From NCBI RefSeq assembly GCF_017654315.1, contig NZ_CP072203.1:3224001-3288000 (forward strand): DNA of 64,000 bases, written 5' to 3'. Shown here one piece after another: positions 55,080 to 64,000 of the stretch. The position numbers and the translations under genes are program-made. This stretch comes from Gordonia polyisoprenivorans (GTDB taxonomy: Bacteria > Actinomycetota > Actinomycetes > Mycobacteriales > Mycobacteriaceae). The notes under the pieces were generated by a model. It did not search any database. It was not told the DNA's origin and saw nothing but the letters and a program-made list of their open reading frames with translations. Each line of letters begins with the position of its first letter. Position 1 is the first letter of the stretch.

Positions 55080-57224
55080 TCAGGCCTGCGTCGTCGCCAC
55101 GGCCTGGGCGAGCTCTTCCCATTCGTCGAGCAGGCTGGAGTCGACGTCGCGGATCATCGCACCGACGCGATCGGTGATGTCCTCGATCTCCTCGGTCGCC
55201 ACGGCGAGCGGAAGTCCTTGTCGCAAGGCGCGATAGCAGTCCGAGAGATAGCGCAGCACGATGCCCTCGCTGCGGGCGAGCCCATAGGCGGAGATCAGCT
55301 CGGTGAAGGTCATCGCCCGTTCGAGCATCTCGCGCAGAACCGACTTCGGCTTCGGGGGGAACGACGACACCCACGGATGGCCCCGCCGATAGACGTCGAA
55401 GGCATAGGCGATCTCCTCGGCGAGGGGCCGGGGCCAGGTGATCTCCTCCAACCGTGACATCCGCTCCTCGTACTCGATGCCGTCGGCTTTCATCTCCGCG
55501 ATCGCGGCGTCGCGGGCGAGTTTGCGTTGCGCGAGCAACAACGGACGCGGATCCTCGAGTGTCGACTCGAGGATCGAGACCACGTCGAGGGCGTAGGTCG
55601 TCGAGTCCGGGTCGAGGAGTTCGAAGGCGGCGAGCGCGAACGAGGACAACGGATTGGTCAGGGCGAAGTTCTCCGGCATGTCCACCGACAGCGCCACGTG
55701 TCTGCCGTCGGCGTCGGGCCGGTCGAGTTGGACGACGATGCCGGCGTTGCGCAGATCGCGGTAGAGCGCGATGGTGTGCCGGATGTGGCGAAGCTGCCGG
55801 TCGCGCGGCTCGTGGTTGTCCTCGAGGAGGTGGCGCGTGGCCGCGAAGCAGTCACCGGGCCGGCCGAGGACCTCCATGAGCATCGCGGTGGTCATCTGGA
55901 AATGGGAGCGCAGCGGCTCGTCGGGGGCCTCGGCGAGTTGCAGGAAGGTCTTCTCGCCCCAGGAGACGAATCCCTCCGGTGGCTTCTTGCGGACGATCTT
56001 GCGGAGTTTCTTCGGGTCGTCGCCGGCCTTGCCGACCGCCCGCGCGTTCTCCACGTCGTGTTCGGGCGCCTGGGCGACCACGTAACCGATCGTGTCGAAT
56101 CCGGCGCGGCCGGCGCGTCCGGCGATCTGGTGGAACTCCCTGGCCCGCAATCGTCGTACCCGGGTGCCGTCGTACTTGCTGAGGCCGGCGAACAGCACGG
56201 TCCGGATCGGGACGTTGATTCCGACCCCGAGTGTGTCGGTGCCCGCCACGACCTTGAGGAGACCGCGCTGGGCCAGACGTTCGACGAGACGCCGGTATCT
56301 GGGCAGCATGCCCGCGTGATGCACCCCGATCCCGGCCCGCAACAGCTTGGACAGGGTGGAGCCGAAGCCGGTGGAGAACCGGAAATCGCCGATGGCGTCC
56401 GCGATCTCGGCGCGTTCGGACTTGTCGCAGATCCGCGCCGACAACAGTGCCTGCGCCCGCTCGACCGCAGCGGCCTGGGTGAAGTGCACGACGTAGATCG
56501 GGGCCCGGCCGCGGTCGATGAGGTCCTCGATGGTCTCGTGGATCGGCGTCATCGCATACGCGTACTCCAGCGGCACCGGGCGCTGGGTCCCGGTGATGGC
56601 GACCGTGTCCCGCCCGGTCCGGCGGCGCAGGTCGTCGACGAAGAAGGTGACGTCGCCCAGCGTCGCCGACATCAGCAGGAACTGCGTGTGGGGGAGTTCG
56701 ATGATCGGAACCTGCCACGCCCAGCCCCGGTCGCGTTCGCCGTAGAAGTGGAACTCGTCGGCGACGAGCACCCCGATGTCGCTGTCGGGGCCGTCGCGCA
56801 GCGCGAGATTGGCGACGATTTCGGCGGTCGCGCAGATGATGGGGGCGTCGGCGTTGACCGCGGCGTCGCCGGTCAGCAACCCGACGTTCTCGGCGCCGAA
56901 CTGCTCGCACAGGTCGAAGAACTTCTCGCTCACCAGAGCCTTGATCGGGGCGGTGTAGAAGGCGCGCCGACCGCGGCAGCGGGCGAAGTGGATCGCGCCG
57001 GAGGCCACCAGCGACTTCCCCGACCCGGTCGGTGTGGCGAGGATGACGTTGTTGTCCGACACCAACTCGAGCAGGGCGTCCTCCTGATGCGGGTAGAACG
57101 CGATGCCGCGTCCCGCCCACCAGTTGGTGAACTCCTCGAAGGCGGTGTCCTCATCGGCGGTGGGGGACAGAGGGGCCGGGGTCGGGGGTGCAGGGGTCAG
57201 CGGTGCAGAGGACGGTGAGGACAC
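55080..57224 (-). CDS. DEAD/DEAH helicase with DUF3516
   Basis: A 714-residue helicase with Walker A ATPTGSGKS (63-71), a DEFH box (156-159), SATLGD motif and HQIAGRAGRAGFD in the second RecA domain. The C-terminal half resembles the actinobacterial DUF3516 domain. Similar in style to Ski2-like helicases. GTG 57224 is the start. Substrate unknown. Confidence 0.85.
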   Translation of the reverse strand: MSSPSSAPLTPAPPTPAPLSPTADEDTAFEEFTNWWAGRGIAFYPHQEDALLELVSDNNVILATPTGSGKSLVASGAIHFARCRGRRAFYTAPIKALVSEKFFDLCEQFGAENVGLLTGDAAVNADAPIICATAEIVANLALRDGPDSDIGVLVADEFHFYGERDRGWAWQVPIIELPHTQFLLMSATLGDVTFFVDDLRRRTGRDTVAITGTQRPVPLEYAYAMTPIHETIEDLIDRGRAPIYVVHFTQAAAVERAQALLSARICDKSERAEIADAIGDFRFSTGFGSTLSKLLRAGIGVHHAGMLPRYRRLVERLAQRGLLKVVAGTDTLGVGINVPIRTVLFAGLSKYDGTRVRRLRAREFHQIAGRAGRAGFDTIGYVVAQAPEHDVENARAVGKAGDDPKKLRKIVRKKPPEGFVSWGEKTFLQLAEAPDEPLRSHFQMTTAMLMEVLGRPGDCFAATRHLLEDNHEPRDRQLRHIRHTIALYRDLRNAGIVVQLDRPDADGRHVALSVDMPENFALTNPLSSFALAAFELLDPDSTTYALDVVSILESTLEDPRPLLLAQRKLARDAAIAEMKADGIEYEERMSRLEEITWPRPLAEEIAYAFDVYRRGHPWVSSFPPKPKSVLREMLERAMTFTELISAYGLARSEGIVLRYLSDCYRALRQGLPLAVATEEIEDITDRVGAMIRDVDSSLLDEWEELAQAVATTQA

Positions 57225-57268
57225 ATCCGGGTCGCCGATCCGGGCGGCGTCGCCCGGATCGGGTCGGC

Positions 57269-58327
57269 TCAGATCGGAAATGGCCGACCACCGCTGCCGT
57301 CGTCGGGATCCTCACCGTTGCCGTGCTGATCGCCGCTGCCGTACGGATTACCGTCGTCCGGCTGATCGTCGCCACCCTGATGCAGGTCCGCGAGGAAGCG
57401 TTCGAGCTCGGCGCCGAGTTCGTCGCCACTGGGTAGGGATTCCTCGGTGGCCAGCAGCGACGCCCGTTCGGTCTGTGCCTGCTGGAATGCGTCGTATTGC
57501 TGCTCGAGCGCCGTCACCACCGTCTCGATCTCGGCGTTGCCCGAGACCTCGGTGTCGACTTGCTCACGAACCTTCTCCGCGGCCGTGTCGAGCGCGGCGA
57601 CCGGCAGATCGAGGCCGGTGATCGCCGTCACCGCCGACAACAGCCGCGACGCGGCAGCGGGGTAGTCGGTCTGCGACAGATAATGCGGAACGTGCACCGA
57701 CAGGCCCGAGGCCCGGCGACCACCCTGCCCCAGCCGCAGTTCGAGCAGCATCGAGGCGCTGGCCGGCAGTTTCATCGCGGTACCCCATCGTGGCAGGTCG
57801 CCGAGGATGTCGGGATCGCTGCCGTGGGCGGTGATCGAGGCCGGTCGGGTGTGTGGAACGGCCATCGGGATCGCGTTGAGCCCGACGACGTCGGTGACGC
57901 CGAAACGGTCGGCCAATCGCCGCACGGCCTCGGTGAACTTCTCCCACCGCAAGTCCGGCTCCGAGCCGGACAGCAGCAGGAACGGGCGGTCGTTGGCGTC
58001 GCGCACGGCATGCAGGGTCAGCGTCGGCATCGCCACACCGGTGAAGGTCTCCCCGCTGAAATCGACCATCGGGCGACGAGAGCGGTAATCCATCAGCTCA
58101 TCGGTGTCGAAGGTCGCCACCAAATCGGACTCCAGGCTGTTGCGCAGATGAGCTGCCGCCAGAGCCACCGCATGACCTGCGTCGGCGAACCCGTCGAGAG
58201 CGTGGATCAGTACCGGACCCGTGTCATGGCGTCCCATGGCGGGCGCGGGAAAGGCCAGCTCGTACAGCGAGCCCTCACCGCGCGAGGCATCGTCGCGCGA
58301 GCCGTCATCGGCGGTCCGCTCGTCCAT
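57269..58327 (-). CDS. PAC2-family protein (Rv2714-like)
   Basis: A 352-residue PAC2 (proteasome-assembly-chaperone-like) fold, with GPVLIHALDGFADAGHAV and VVGLNAIPMAVPHTRP blocks, the actinobacterial type. The C-terminal 60 residues are acidic and Gly/Asp rich. AGGAGG precedes the ATG. Role not established. Divergent from a lipoprotein gene across 253 bp without another gene. Confidence 0.85.
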   Translation of the reverse strand: MDERTADDGSRDDASRGEGSLYELAFPAPAMGRHDTGPVLIHALDGFADAGHAVALAAAHLRNSLESDLVATFDTDELMDYRSRRPMVDFSGETFTGVAMPTLTLHAVRDANDRPFLLLSGSEPDLRWEKFTEAVRRLADRFGVTDVVGLNAIPMAVPHTRPASITAHGSDPDILGDLPRWGTAMKLPASASMLLELRLGQGGRRASGLSVHVPHYLSQTDYPAAASRLLSAVTAITGLDLPVAALDTAAEKVREQVDTEVSGNAEIETVVTALEQQYDAFQQAQTERASLLATEESLPSGDELGAELERFLADLHQGGDDQPDDGNPYGSGDQHGNGEDPDDGSGGRPFPI

Positions 58328-58580
58328 GTCAATCCTCCTCGATGTGGCCCGTCGCCCCAGGTGAGCGTGGGCAGGAACCACAATTGTCTCGCATATGCGC
58401 CGCCGCAGACCAATTCCGCAGCTCGGCGCCGTATCGCAGACGGTTCTCGCACCGTCTCGGCCACTACAACCATCGCCATCCGGCGGCGATTCCCGCCGGA
58501 AGGTGCGCCGCACCCCGCGCGCCGAGTGGCACAGTGATCCCCATGATGACGATTCCTCTGACGACCCATCGCGGGAACCC

Positions 58581-59312
58581 ATGACGCCCCTGCGTGCCCC
58601 GACGCCGAGACCCCCGGGTCGAGCGCGCCCCCGATCACTGAACCGGTATACCCGTGTGCCCGGTCGGACGCCCCGCCTGCTGGGTATGTCACTGTGTGCG
58701 GTAGTGCTGCTCGCCGGCTGTATGACCGATGGTCAGGCGGTGGGCAATTCGGCGGCCGATCTCTCGGCTCGCGCGGTACTCCCCGCCGACTTCCCGGTCC
58801 CGGGTGCCACGCGGGTTCCCGACACGGCGGTGCCGTTCGCCCTGGCCGGAGTCAGTGGTAACGATCCGGCCGTGGCCTACCCGGCCGACTGTGCACCCCC
58901 GGCTCCGTCGGCCGCAGGCGCCGTCGTCACCTCGGTGATCGTGGCCGCGGGATCCACGTCCTACACCTCGGCGATCGCCCGCGTGCACGACGGGCTCGCC
59001 GCACTGCTCGCACAGGCCGGTCGATGCCCGGAGACCCGGACCGGTGGGCAGCAGGCCGGCAGCATCGTGGCGACCCGCATCCAACCGGCCCCGCCGGCAC
59101 CTACCGGCGTCGGTACCGCCGCCCTGCACCGCACCGTGTTCACCGGCGACATCACCCATTCCGACGCCACGAGCAGTCTGACGTTGCTCGGACAACGCGG
59201 CGACGTCCGCGTGTACGCGCAGTACCGATGGCCCGGTGCGGGCGCCATCGACCCGACGGCCGCCCAGAATCTCGACGCGCTGTTCACCACAGCGGTGGCT
59301 GCTGCCTTCTGA
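58581..59312 (+). CDS. Predicted lipoprotein of unknown function
   Basis: About 243 residues. A long basic lead, then a hydrophobic segment and lipobox LLAGC (lipidated Cys47). The mature part has no domain I recognise; it has a two-Cys pattern and ends in ALFTTAVAAAF. ATG 58581 is used; ATG 58686 would leave a short signal peptide. Confidence 0.65.
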   Translation: MTPLRAPTPRPPGRARPRSLNRYTRVPGRTPRLLGMSLCAVVLLAGCMTDGQAVGNSAADLSARAVLPADFPVPGATRVPDTAVPFALAGVSGNDPAVAYPADCAPPAPSAAGAVVTSVIVAAGSTSYTSAIARVHDGLAALLAQAGRCPETRTGGQQAGSIVATRIQPAPPAPTGVGTAALHRTVFTGDITHSDATSSLTLLGQRGDVRVYAQYRWPGAGAIDPTAAQNLDALFTTAVAAAF

Positions 59313-59460
59313 CCGGAGTGCGTGACCGGAGTGCGTGCAGACCGGAGTCCTGACGGATGTTCGTGTCGGCGGCTGTGGACGAGTGTCGATCGGGGGATTG
59401 CCGGTCCGGCACGGTCCCGACCGACGCGGACGGGGCAGGACCGGCGACCACGATCAGCGC

Positions 59461-60717
59461 ATGACGCCACACACACCTCCCTCGCCCATCGATGCGACCA
59501 CCTTGCTCAGCGCGGTCCCCGCGCTGCTCGGATTCATCCCGACCCGCTCGCTGATCGTCGTCGTCCTCAGGTCCCCGAACAATGTGCGGGTCGCGATGCG
59601 CTTCGACCTGTCGCTGACGCCCGACGGGTGTGCCGCCGACGAACTCCTCGTCGTCGCCGAGAGTCTCGGGCACATCGTGCGCCGACACGGAGGGGGACCG
59701 GTGGTCGCGGTGATCGCCGACGACCGATATTCGCCCCACGATGACCGTTACCGCCGGGTGTTCTCCCTGGCCGACGACTGCCTCACCGAATCCGGCGGTC
59801 TCGCACAGGGTTTCGTTGTCACCGCCTTCGAGCGGCACGCGCCGTGGCAACTGATCTGGAGACGCGGTACCGGCCCCACGGCAGCCGGCGTGGGCGGCCG
59901 ACCGGCCGGCGGCACCATGGCCGATCCCTACACCTCGCCGACCGCCGTCGCCGAGGCGGTGTCGACGGGTCGACGGATACTCGGCGATCGCGGTGAGATC
60001 GCCGCGATGCTCACCCCGCTGCCGCACTGTGACTCCCCGAACTGTGACTTCCCGAGCAGCGACTTCCCGAGCAGCGACTTCCCGAGCAGCGACTCCCCGA
60101 GCGGTGATTCCCCGATCGTCACCGAATTCATTGCGGGACAACCGGTTTCGGCGCGACCCGAGCTGCGGTTGGCGCCACCGCGAGGCGAGCGGTCGAGCCG
60201 TCCGGCTCTTGTTGGCATCGAACCCCACGGTGGCATCGAACCCCGCGGTGACATCGAACCCCGGGATGGGCGAAACGCCGAACTGCTACGGGCCGTTCTT
60301 CATGCGATGCAGGCGCCGGGCGTGCCGGACTGCGCGACCATGACGTTGCTGCACCGCGCGATCACCACGCTTCCGGTCCGCGACGCCGCACTCGCCTGCG
60401 CGGTCACCGATCTGAGAGCCGATGCGGAAAACCTGTGGCGAACTCTCACGCGCCGCTTGCGCGGTACCGGGCGTGCCAGCGCCGCAACGCTTCTCGCGCA
60501 TCTTCACTACATCGGCGGCGAGGGGGCGTTCGCGGGTGTCGCACTCGACTGCGCCCTGGCGGCCGACCCCGGGTGGAAGCTGGCGACTCTGCTCGACCAG
60601 GCGCTGCGCGGCGGTGCGACACCCTCGATCCTCTGGGACATGATCGACGAGTCCTACGGCATCGCCACCGATCTCGGGGTGGTGATCCCGCGAGCCACGC
60701 TTCGTGCCGTCGGCTGA
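59461..60717 (+). CDS. DUF4192 family protein
   Basis: A 418-residue protein beginning with the DUF4192 block LLSAVPALLGFIPTRSLIVVVL, common in actinobacteria with no known role. The centre carries two separate tandem repeats (15-nt and 18-nt) in a disordered stretch; conserved sequence resumes at NAELLRAVLHAMQ. Confidence 0.8.
   Translation: MTPHTPPSPIDATTLLSAVPALLGFIPTRSLIVVVLRSPNNVRVAMRFDLSLTPDGCAADELLVVAESLGHIVRRHGGGPVVAVIADDRYSPHDDRYRRVFSLADDCLTESGGLAQGFVVTAFERHAPWQLIWRRGTGPTAAGVGGRPAGGTMADPYTSPTAVAEAVSTGRRILGDRGEIAAMLTPLPHCDSPNCDFPSSDFPSSDFPSSDSPSGDSPIVTEFIAGQPVSARPELRLAPPRGERSSRPALVGIEPHGGIEPRGDIEPRDGRNAELLRAVLHAMQAPGVPDCATMTLLHRAITTLPVRDAALACAVTDLRADAENLWRTLTRRLRGTGRASAATLLAHLHYIGGEGAFAGVALDCALAADPGWKLATLLDQALRGGATPSILWDMIDESYGIATDLGVVIPRATLRAVG
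60031..60120 (+). repeat. Six 15-nt tandem repeats (DFPSS type)
   Basis: Units start at 60031, 60046, 60061, 60076, 60091 and 60106; the second to fourth are identical (GACTTCCCGAGCAGC). They encode DSPNC, DFPSS x3, DSPSG, DSPIV. Confidence 0.9.
60214..60267 (+). repeat. Three 18-nt tandem repeats (GIEPRG type)
   Basis: Units at 60214-60231, 60232-60249 and 60250-60267, variants of GGCATCGAACCCCGCGGT, encode GIEPHG, GIEPRG, DIEPRD in the same DUF4192 gene. Confidence 0.85.
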
Positions 60718-60801
60718 CCGGCCGGGCCCGCCGAACCGTGACCCAACGGTGTGGCCCGAATGGCGAGGTGGTGCGCGTCGCGGTCGGTCAGGGAATCTCG
60801 C

Positions 60802-61485
60802 TCAGACCTTCTCGACGAAGATCGAGTGTGCCATCTCCGCAGAGAGGACCAGGCCCTCGTGGCCCGGGGTGTCGACCTCGACGCGCTGCGGGCTGCAGGT
60901 CACCGTCACGCGGGCGTTGGGGACGATGCCGGCCTCGCGGAGGTCGGAGATCAGCTCGCGATCGGACTGGGCGTGCTCGGCGACGCGGCGAACGATCACC
61001 GCGACCGGATCGCCCTGCGGGAGATCGGAGAGCCGGGTGGCGGCGTCGATGGTGGTCGTGGCCTCCGCGCCGAGCGCCTCGAGCCCGGGGATCGGGTTCC
61101 CGTACGGCGAGGTGGTGGGGTTGTCGAGAACGGCCAGCAGGCGTCGTTCGACGTTCTCGCTCATCACGTGCTCCCAGCGGCAGGCCTCATCGTGAACCTG
61201 ATCCCAGGGCATCCCGATGACGTCGACGAGAAGTCGCTCCGCCAACCGATGCTTGCGCATGACGGCGATCGCGAGACCGCGGCCCTTGTCGGTCAGCTCG
61301 AGGTGACGGTCGCCCGCGACCCGCAAGAGCCCGTCGCGTTCCATGCGCGCCACCGTCTGTGACACCGTCGGTCCGCTTTGATCGAGACGCTCGGCGATAC
61401 GAGCACGCAGTGGGACGATCCCCTCTTCTTCGAGGTCGTAGATCGTCCGCAGGTACATCTCGGTGGTATCAACCAGATCGTTCAC
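60802..61485 (-). CDS. ideR: Iron-dependent repressor IdeR
   Basis: A 227-residue DtxR/IdeR repressor. Metal ligands keep the DtxR numbering: Met10, Cys102, Glu105, His106 (DEACRWEHVMSE); HTH SGPTVSQTVARMERDG. C-terminal SH3-like domain. GTG 61485 with AAGGGA upstream gives the family N-terminus. Divergent from acuC. Confidence 0.95.
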   Translation of the reverse strand: MNDLVDTTEMYLRTIYDLEEEGIVPLRARIAERLDQSGPTVSQTVARMERDGLLRVAGDRHLELTDKGRGLAIAVMRKHRLAERLLVDVIGMPWDQVHDEACRWEHVMSENVERRLLAVLDNPTTSPYGNPIPGLEALGAEATTTIDAATRLSDLPQGDPVAVIVRRVAEHAQSDRELISDLREAGIVPNARVTVTCSPQRVEVDTPGHEGLVLSAEMAHSIFVEKV

Positions 61486-61679
61486 TGTCCGCAGTCCCTT
61501 CGTCGTCACCAAGGGTACCTTGACCAGCACCGGCATCGGTCGATGTCGTCGTGGCCCCCGGCACATCCGCGTGGCGCCAACGGGTCCTCGGTGTGAGCAA
61601 CGTCGCCCGCGCGCCGATCCGCACCGGGCGGGCCTCGGACCCACTAGCCTGAATCCGTGCCGAGTCAGTGGAGTCCTCG

Positions 61680-62924
61680 ATGAGTGCAGCGGTGATCTGG
61701 AGTGAGGACTTCCTGTCCTACCGATGGGCGCATTCCCATCCGATGAACCCCGTGCGTCTGGCGCTGACGATGTCGTTGGCACGCAGTCTCGGGGTACTCG
61801 ACGACGTCGACCTCGCCGACCCGCTGCAGATCGACGACGACGCGCTGATCCCGGTGCACTCCCGCGACTACATCGACGCCGTGCGGGCCGTCGGATCGGG
61901 CACCGCGTCGTTGTCCGGGCCGCTGCTGGCGCGGCTGTTCGGGCTCGGGGACGCCGACAACCCGGTCTTCGACGGCATGCACGAAGCCGCTCGTCTGCTC
62001 GTCGGGGGGACGCTGGCCGCCGCGCAGGCCGTCGCGTCGGGATCGGTGCGCCGGGCAGTCAACATCGGCGGCGGCATGCACCATGCCATGCGGTCCCGCG
62101 CCGCGGGATTCTGCATCTACAACGACTGCTCGGTCGCCATCCGGTGGTTGCTCGACCACGGCTACGACCGCATCGCCTACATCGACATCGACGCCCATCA
62201 CGGTGACGGGGTGCAGGCCGAGTTCGTCGCCGACCCACGGGTCATGACCATCTCCCTCCATCAGCATCCGGCCACCCTGTGGCCCGGCACCGGTTGGCCG
62301 ACCGAGATCGGCGAGGACGACGCGCACGGCACCGCGGTGAATCTCCCGTTCATGCCGAATACCCCGGATCGATTGTGGCTGAGGGGTTTTCATGCGGTGG
62401 TGCCGTCGATGATCGCCGAGTTCGCGCCACAGATCCTGATCAGCCAATGCGGCGCGGACAGCCACCGCGCCGACCCGCTGACCGATCTGGCATTGACCGT
62501 CGACGGGCAGCGCGCGGCGATGATCGCGATGCGTGACCTCGCTGAAAAGTACTGTGAGGGACGGTGGATCGCGGTCGGTGGCGGGGGATACGGCGTGGTC
62601 AACGTGGTGCCGCGCAGTTGGACGCACCTCCTCGGTGTGGTCCTCGACCGCGACATTCCCGTCGAGACCACCATCGGTGAGCAGTGGTGCGAGACCGCCA
62701 CCGAGGTGGCAGGCACGATCTACTCGGAGTATTCGGCCGCACCGGTCGGCACCATGAGCGACGACGGCGACGTCGGCTATGTCGCCTGGGACGGCGACGC
62801 CGGTCAGGAAGCACCGCCCGGTATCGACGAGTCGGCGCTGCGACAGACCGATCGCGCCATCATGGCCACTCGCAAGGCGGTGTTCCCGCTGCACGGACTC
62901 GACCCGGAGGATCCGCGTGACTGA
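61680..62924 (+). CDS. acuC: AcuC-type deacetylase (class I HDAC fold)
   Basis: A 414-residue zinc hydrolase: GGGMHHAMRSRAAGFC, YIDIDAHHGDGVQ and GVNVVP-type active-site blocks (His-His and Asp/His ligands). AcuC removes acetyl groups from proteins such as acetyl-CoA synthetase. ATG 61680 follows GGAG. Its stop overlaps the GNAT gene start. Confidence 0.9.
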   Translation: MSAAVIWSEDFLSYRWAHSHPMNPVRLALTMSLARSLGVLDDVDLADPLQIDDDALIPVHSRDYIDAVRAVGSGTASLSGPLLARLFGLGDADNPVFDGMHEAARLLVGGTLAAAQAVASGSVRRAVNIGGGMHHAMRSRAAGFCIYNDCSVAIRWLLDHGYDRIAYIDIDAHHGDGVQAEFVADPRVMTISLHQHPATLWPGTGWPTEIGEDDAHGTAVNLPFMPNTPDRLWLRGFHAVVPSMIAEFAPQILISQCGADSHRADPLTDLALTVDGQRAAMIAMRDLAEKYCEGRWIAVGGGGYGVVNVVPRSWTHLLGVVLDRDIPVETTIGEQWCETATEVAGTIYSEYSAAPVGTMSDDGDVGYVAWDGDAGQEAPPGIDESALRQTDRAIMATRKAVFPLHGLDPEDPRD

Positions 62925-64000
62925 GCAACCCACCTCCGACGGCGCAGCGCAGGCGGATGCCGATGCCGAGATGAGCGCGGGATCGCGCACCGTGGAGGGC
63001 CCGGTCCCGCGTGGGCCCTGGGATTACCCGCGGCACTGGATCGCCGATGTCCTGGCCTCGGACGGCGGCGTCGTTCATCTGCGGCCGATCGTCCCCGATG
63101 ACGCCGATCGCGTGGTCCGGTTCCATGCCGGGCTGAGTGAGCGCACCCGCTACATGCGCTACTTCGGCCCCACCCCGACGCTGCCGCCGCGCGAGGTGGT
63201 GCGGATGACCACGGTCGATCACCAGCAGCGGGTGGCGCTGGTTGCCGTGCTCGGTGGTGAATTCATCGCGATCGGCATCTACGAGGGCCTCGCCGCCGAC
63301 GGCAAACCCGAGTCGGCCGAGGTCGCCTTCGTCGTCGCCGACGCGCATCAGGGGCGCGGGCTGGGACCGATCCTTCTCGAACACCTCGCCGGCGCCGCCG
63401 CGGAGAACGGATTCACCCGTTTCGAGGCGGAGGTGCTCAGCGAGAACCCGAACATGGTCGCGGTGTTCCGCGACGCCGGCTACCAGATCTCGAGAGCCTT
63501 CGACGGCGCGACGGTCCACGTCGAGTTCACCATCGATCCGACCGAGGCGTTGCTGTCGGTGCGCAACGCCCGCGAACGCGCCTCCGAGGCGCGCAGCGTC
63601 GCCAATCTGTTGCGGCCCATGTCGGTGGCGGTGATCGGTGCATCGACCGATCCGAAGAAGGTCGGCAATGCCCTCTTGGCCAACATCATCGCCGGCGGAT
63701 TCGCCGGACCGGTGTTCCCGGTCAACGGGCCCGGACATCGCGGCGAAGACCCCGACGAGCAGGCGCACGCCGGCGGTGCGACCGGTCACGGCGCGGTGAG
63801 CCATCAGGTGGCACACGGCAATCCGCGTCTGCGTGACCGTGAGCGTCCGCCGTCGGTGCGGGGTATCCGTGCCTACGAGACGGTGCGCGACATCCCGGAT
63901 CCCGTGGATCTGGCGGTCGTGGCCGTGCCCGCCGCAGTCGTCGACGACGTCCTCGACGACTGCCTCGTCAAGGGCGTACGCACCCTGGTCATCGTGTCGT
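62917..64000 (+). CDS. GNAT acetyltransferase fused to acyl-CoA-ligase-like domain (5' part)
   Basis: The gene starts at GTG 62917 within the acuC stop and runs off the window; 361 residues are visible. GNAT domain about 45-210 with acetyl-CoA loop QGRGLG (145-150); then the CoA-binding start of the NDP-forming acyl-CoA-synthetase type (SVAVIGASTDPKKVGNAL, 236-253; PDPVDLAVVAVPA). This is the Pat-type layout of protein acetyltransferases. A 45-residue insert (about 271-315) splits the CoA-binding domain. With AcuC it forms an acetylation/deacetylation pair. Confidence 0.82.
   Translation, partial: MTEQPTSDGAAQADADAEMSAGSRTVEGPVPRGPWDYPRHWIADVLASDGGVVHLRPIVPDDADRVVRFHAGLSERTRYMRYFGPTPTLPPREVVRMTTVDHQQRVALVAVLGGEFIAIGIYEGLAADGKPESAEVAFVVADAHQGRGLGPILLEHLAGAAAENGFTRFEAEVLSENPNMVAVFRDAGYQISRAFDGATVHVEFTIDPTEALLSVRNARERASEARSVANLLRPMSVAVIGASTDPKKVGNALLANIIAGGFAGPVFPVNGPGHRGEDPDEQAHAGGATGHGAVSHQVAHGNPRLRDRERPPSVRGIRAYETVRDIPDPVDLAVVAVPAAVVDDVLDDCLVKGVRTLVIVS

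Overview
The window reads as chromosomal DNA from a high-GC actinobacterium of the order Mycobacteriales. Gordonia or a close relative is my best guess; this is an inference from gene order and protein style, not a database match. From about 7.9 to 62.9 kb most of the genes are those around recA in Mycobacterium tuberculosis, in the same relative order but with insertions: thyX, dapA, RNase J, ftsK, argA, pgsA, clgR, pspA, a glycosyltransferase, a DUF3046 gene, recA, recX, miaB, an Rv2732c-like gene, a DUF349 gene, an Rv2728c-like gene, miaA, dapF, hflX, lexA, a LysM gene, nrdR, a PAC2 gene and ideR. Insertions include gluABCD (beside recX, as I recall it in Corynebacterium), a fructose PTS, ahpCD-oxyR and two helicases. 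I see no tRNA, rRNA, CRISPR, insertion sequence or prophage.

0-7.6 kb is the accessory part. A UbiA-type membrane prenyltransferase ends next to, and converges on, a large gene encoding a GT4 glycosyltransferase fused in frame to a cytochrome P450. Divergent from the fusion, 40 bp away, are a GT1 glycosyltransferase and a HAD-IIB phosphatase, followed on the other strand by a Tat-exported PhoD phosphatase. This looks like an uncharacterised pathway for an oxidised, glycosylated lipid or isoprenoid, and it is the most novel item here.

7.9-19.4 kb: thymidylate synthase ThyX, lysine/DAP biosynthesis (DapA), RNase J, the FtsK translocase, a TerC metal exporter behind a yybP-ykoY manganese riboswitch, ArgA and a phospholipid synthase. 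19.4-24.5 kb: the envelope-stress pair clgR-pspA with a SigE-type promoter and a ClgR box, then recA (SOS box, no intein) and recX. 24.5-28.1 kb: a glutamate ABC transporter on the minus strand, separated from recX by a long hairpin.

28-38.8 kb: tRNA modification (miaB, miaA), DapF, HflX, several conserved mycobacterial unknowns, and a divergent AraC regulator/MFS exporter pair. 38.8-45.2 kb: a complete fructose PTS (ptsH, fruA, fruK, fruR, with ptsI divergent). 45.2-51.4 kb: LexA and a divergent LysM membrane protein sharing two SOS boxes, NrdR, and an HrpA-type RNA helicase. 51.4-64 kb: an aminotransferase, ahpD-ahpC divergent from an oxyR with both redox cysteines, a DUF3516 helicase, a PAC2 protein, a lipoprotein, a DUF4192 protein, IdeR, and an operon of an AcuC-type deacetylase with a GNAT/acyl-CoA-ligase-like protein that runs off the window.

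A cross-cutting oddity is that at least six unrelated genes carry short in-frame tandem repeats (15, 18 or 21 nt units), mostly in linkers or termini.
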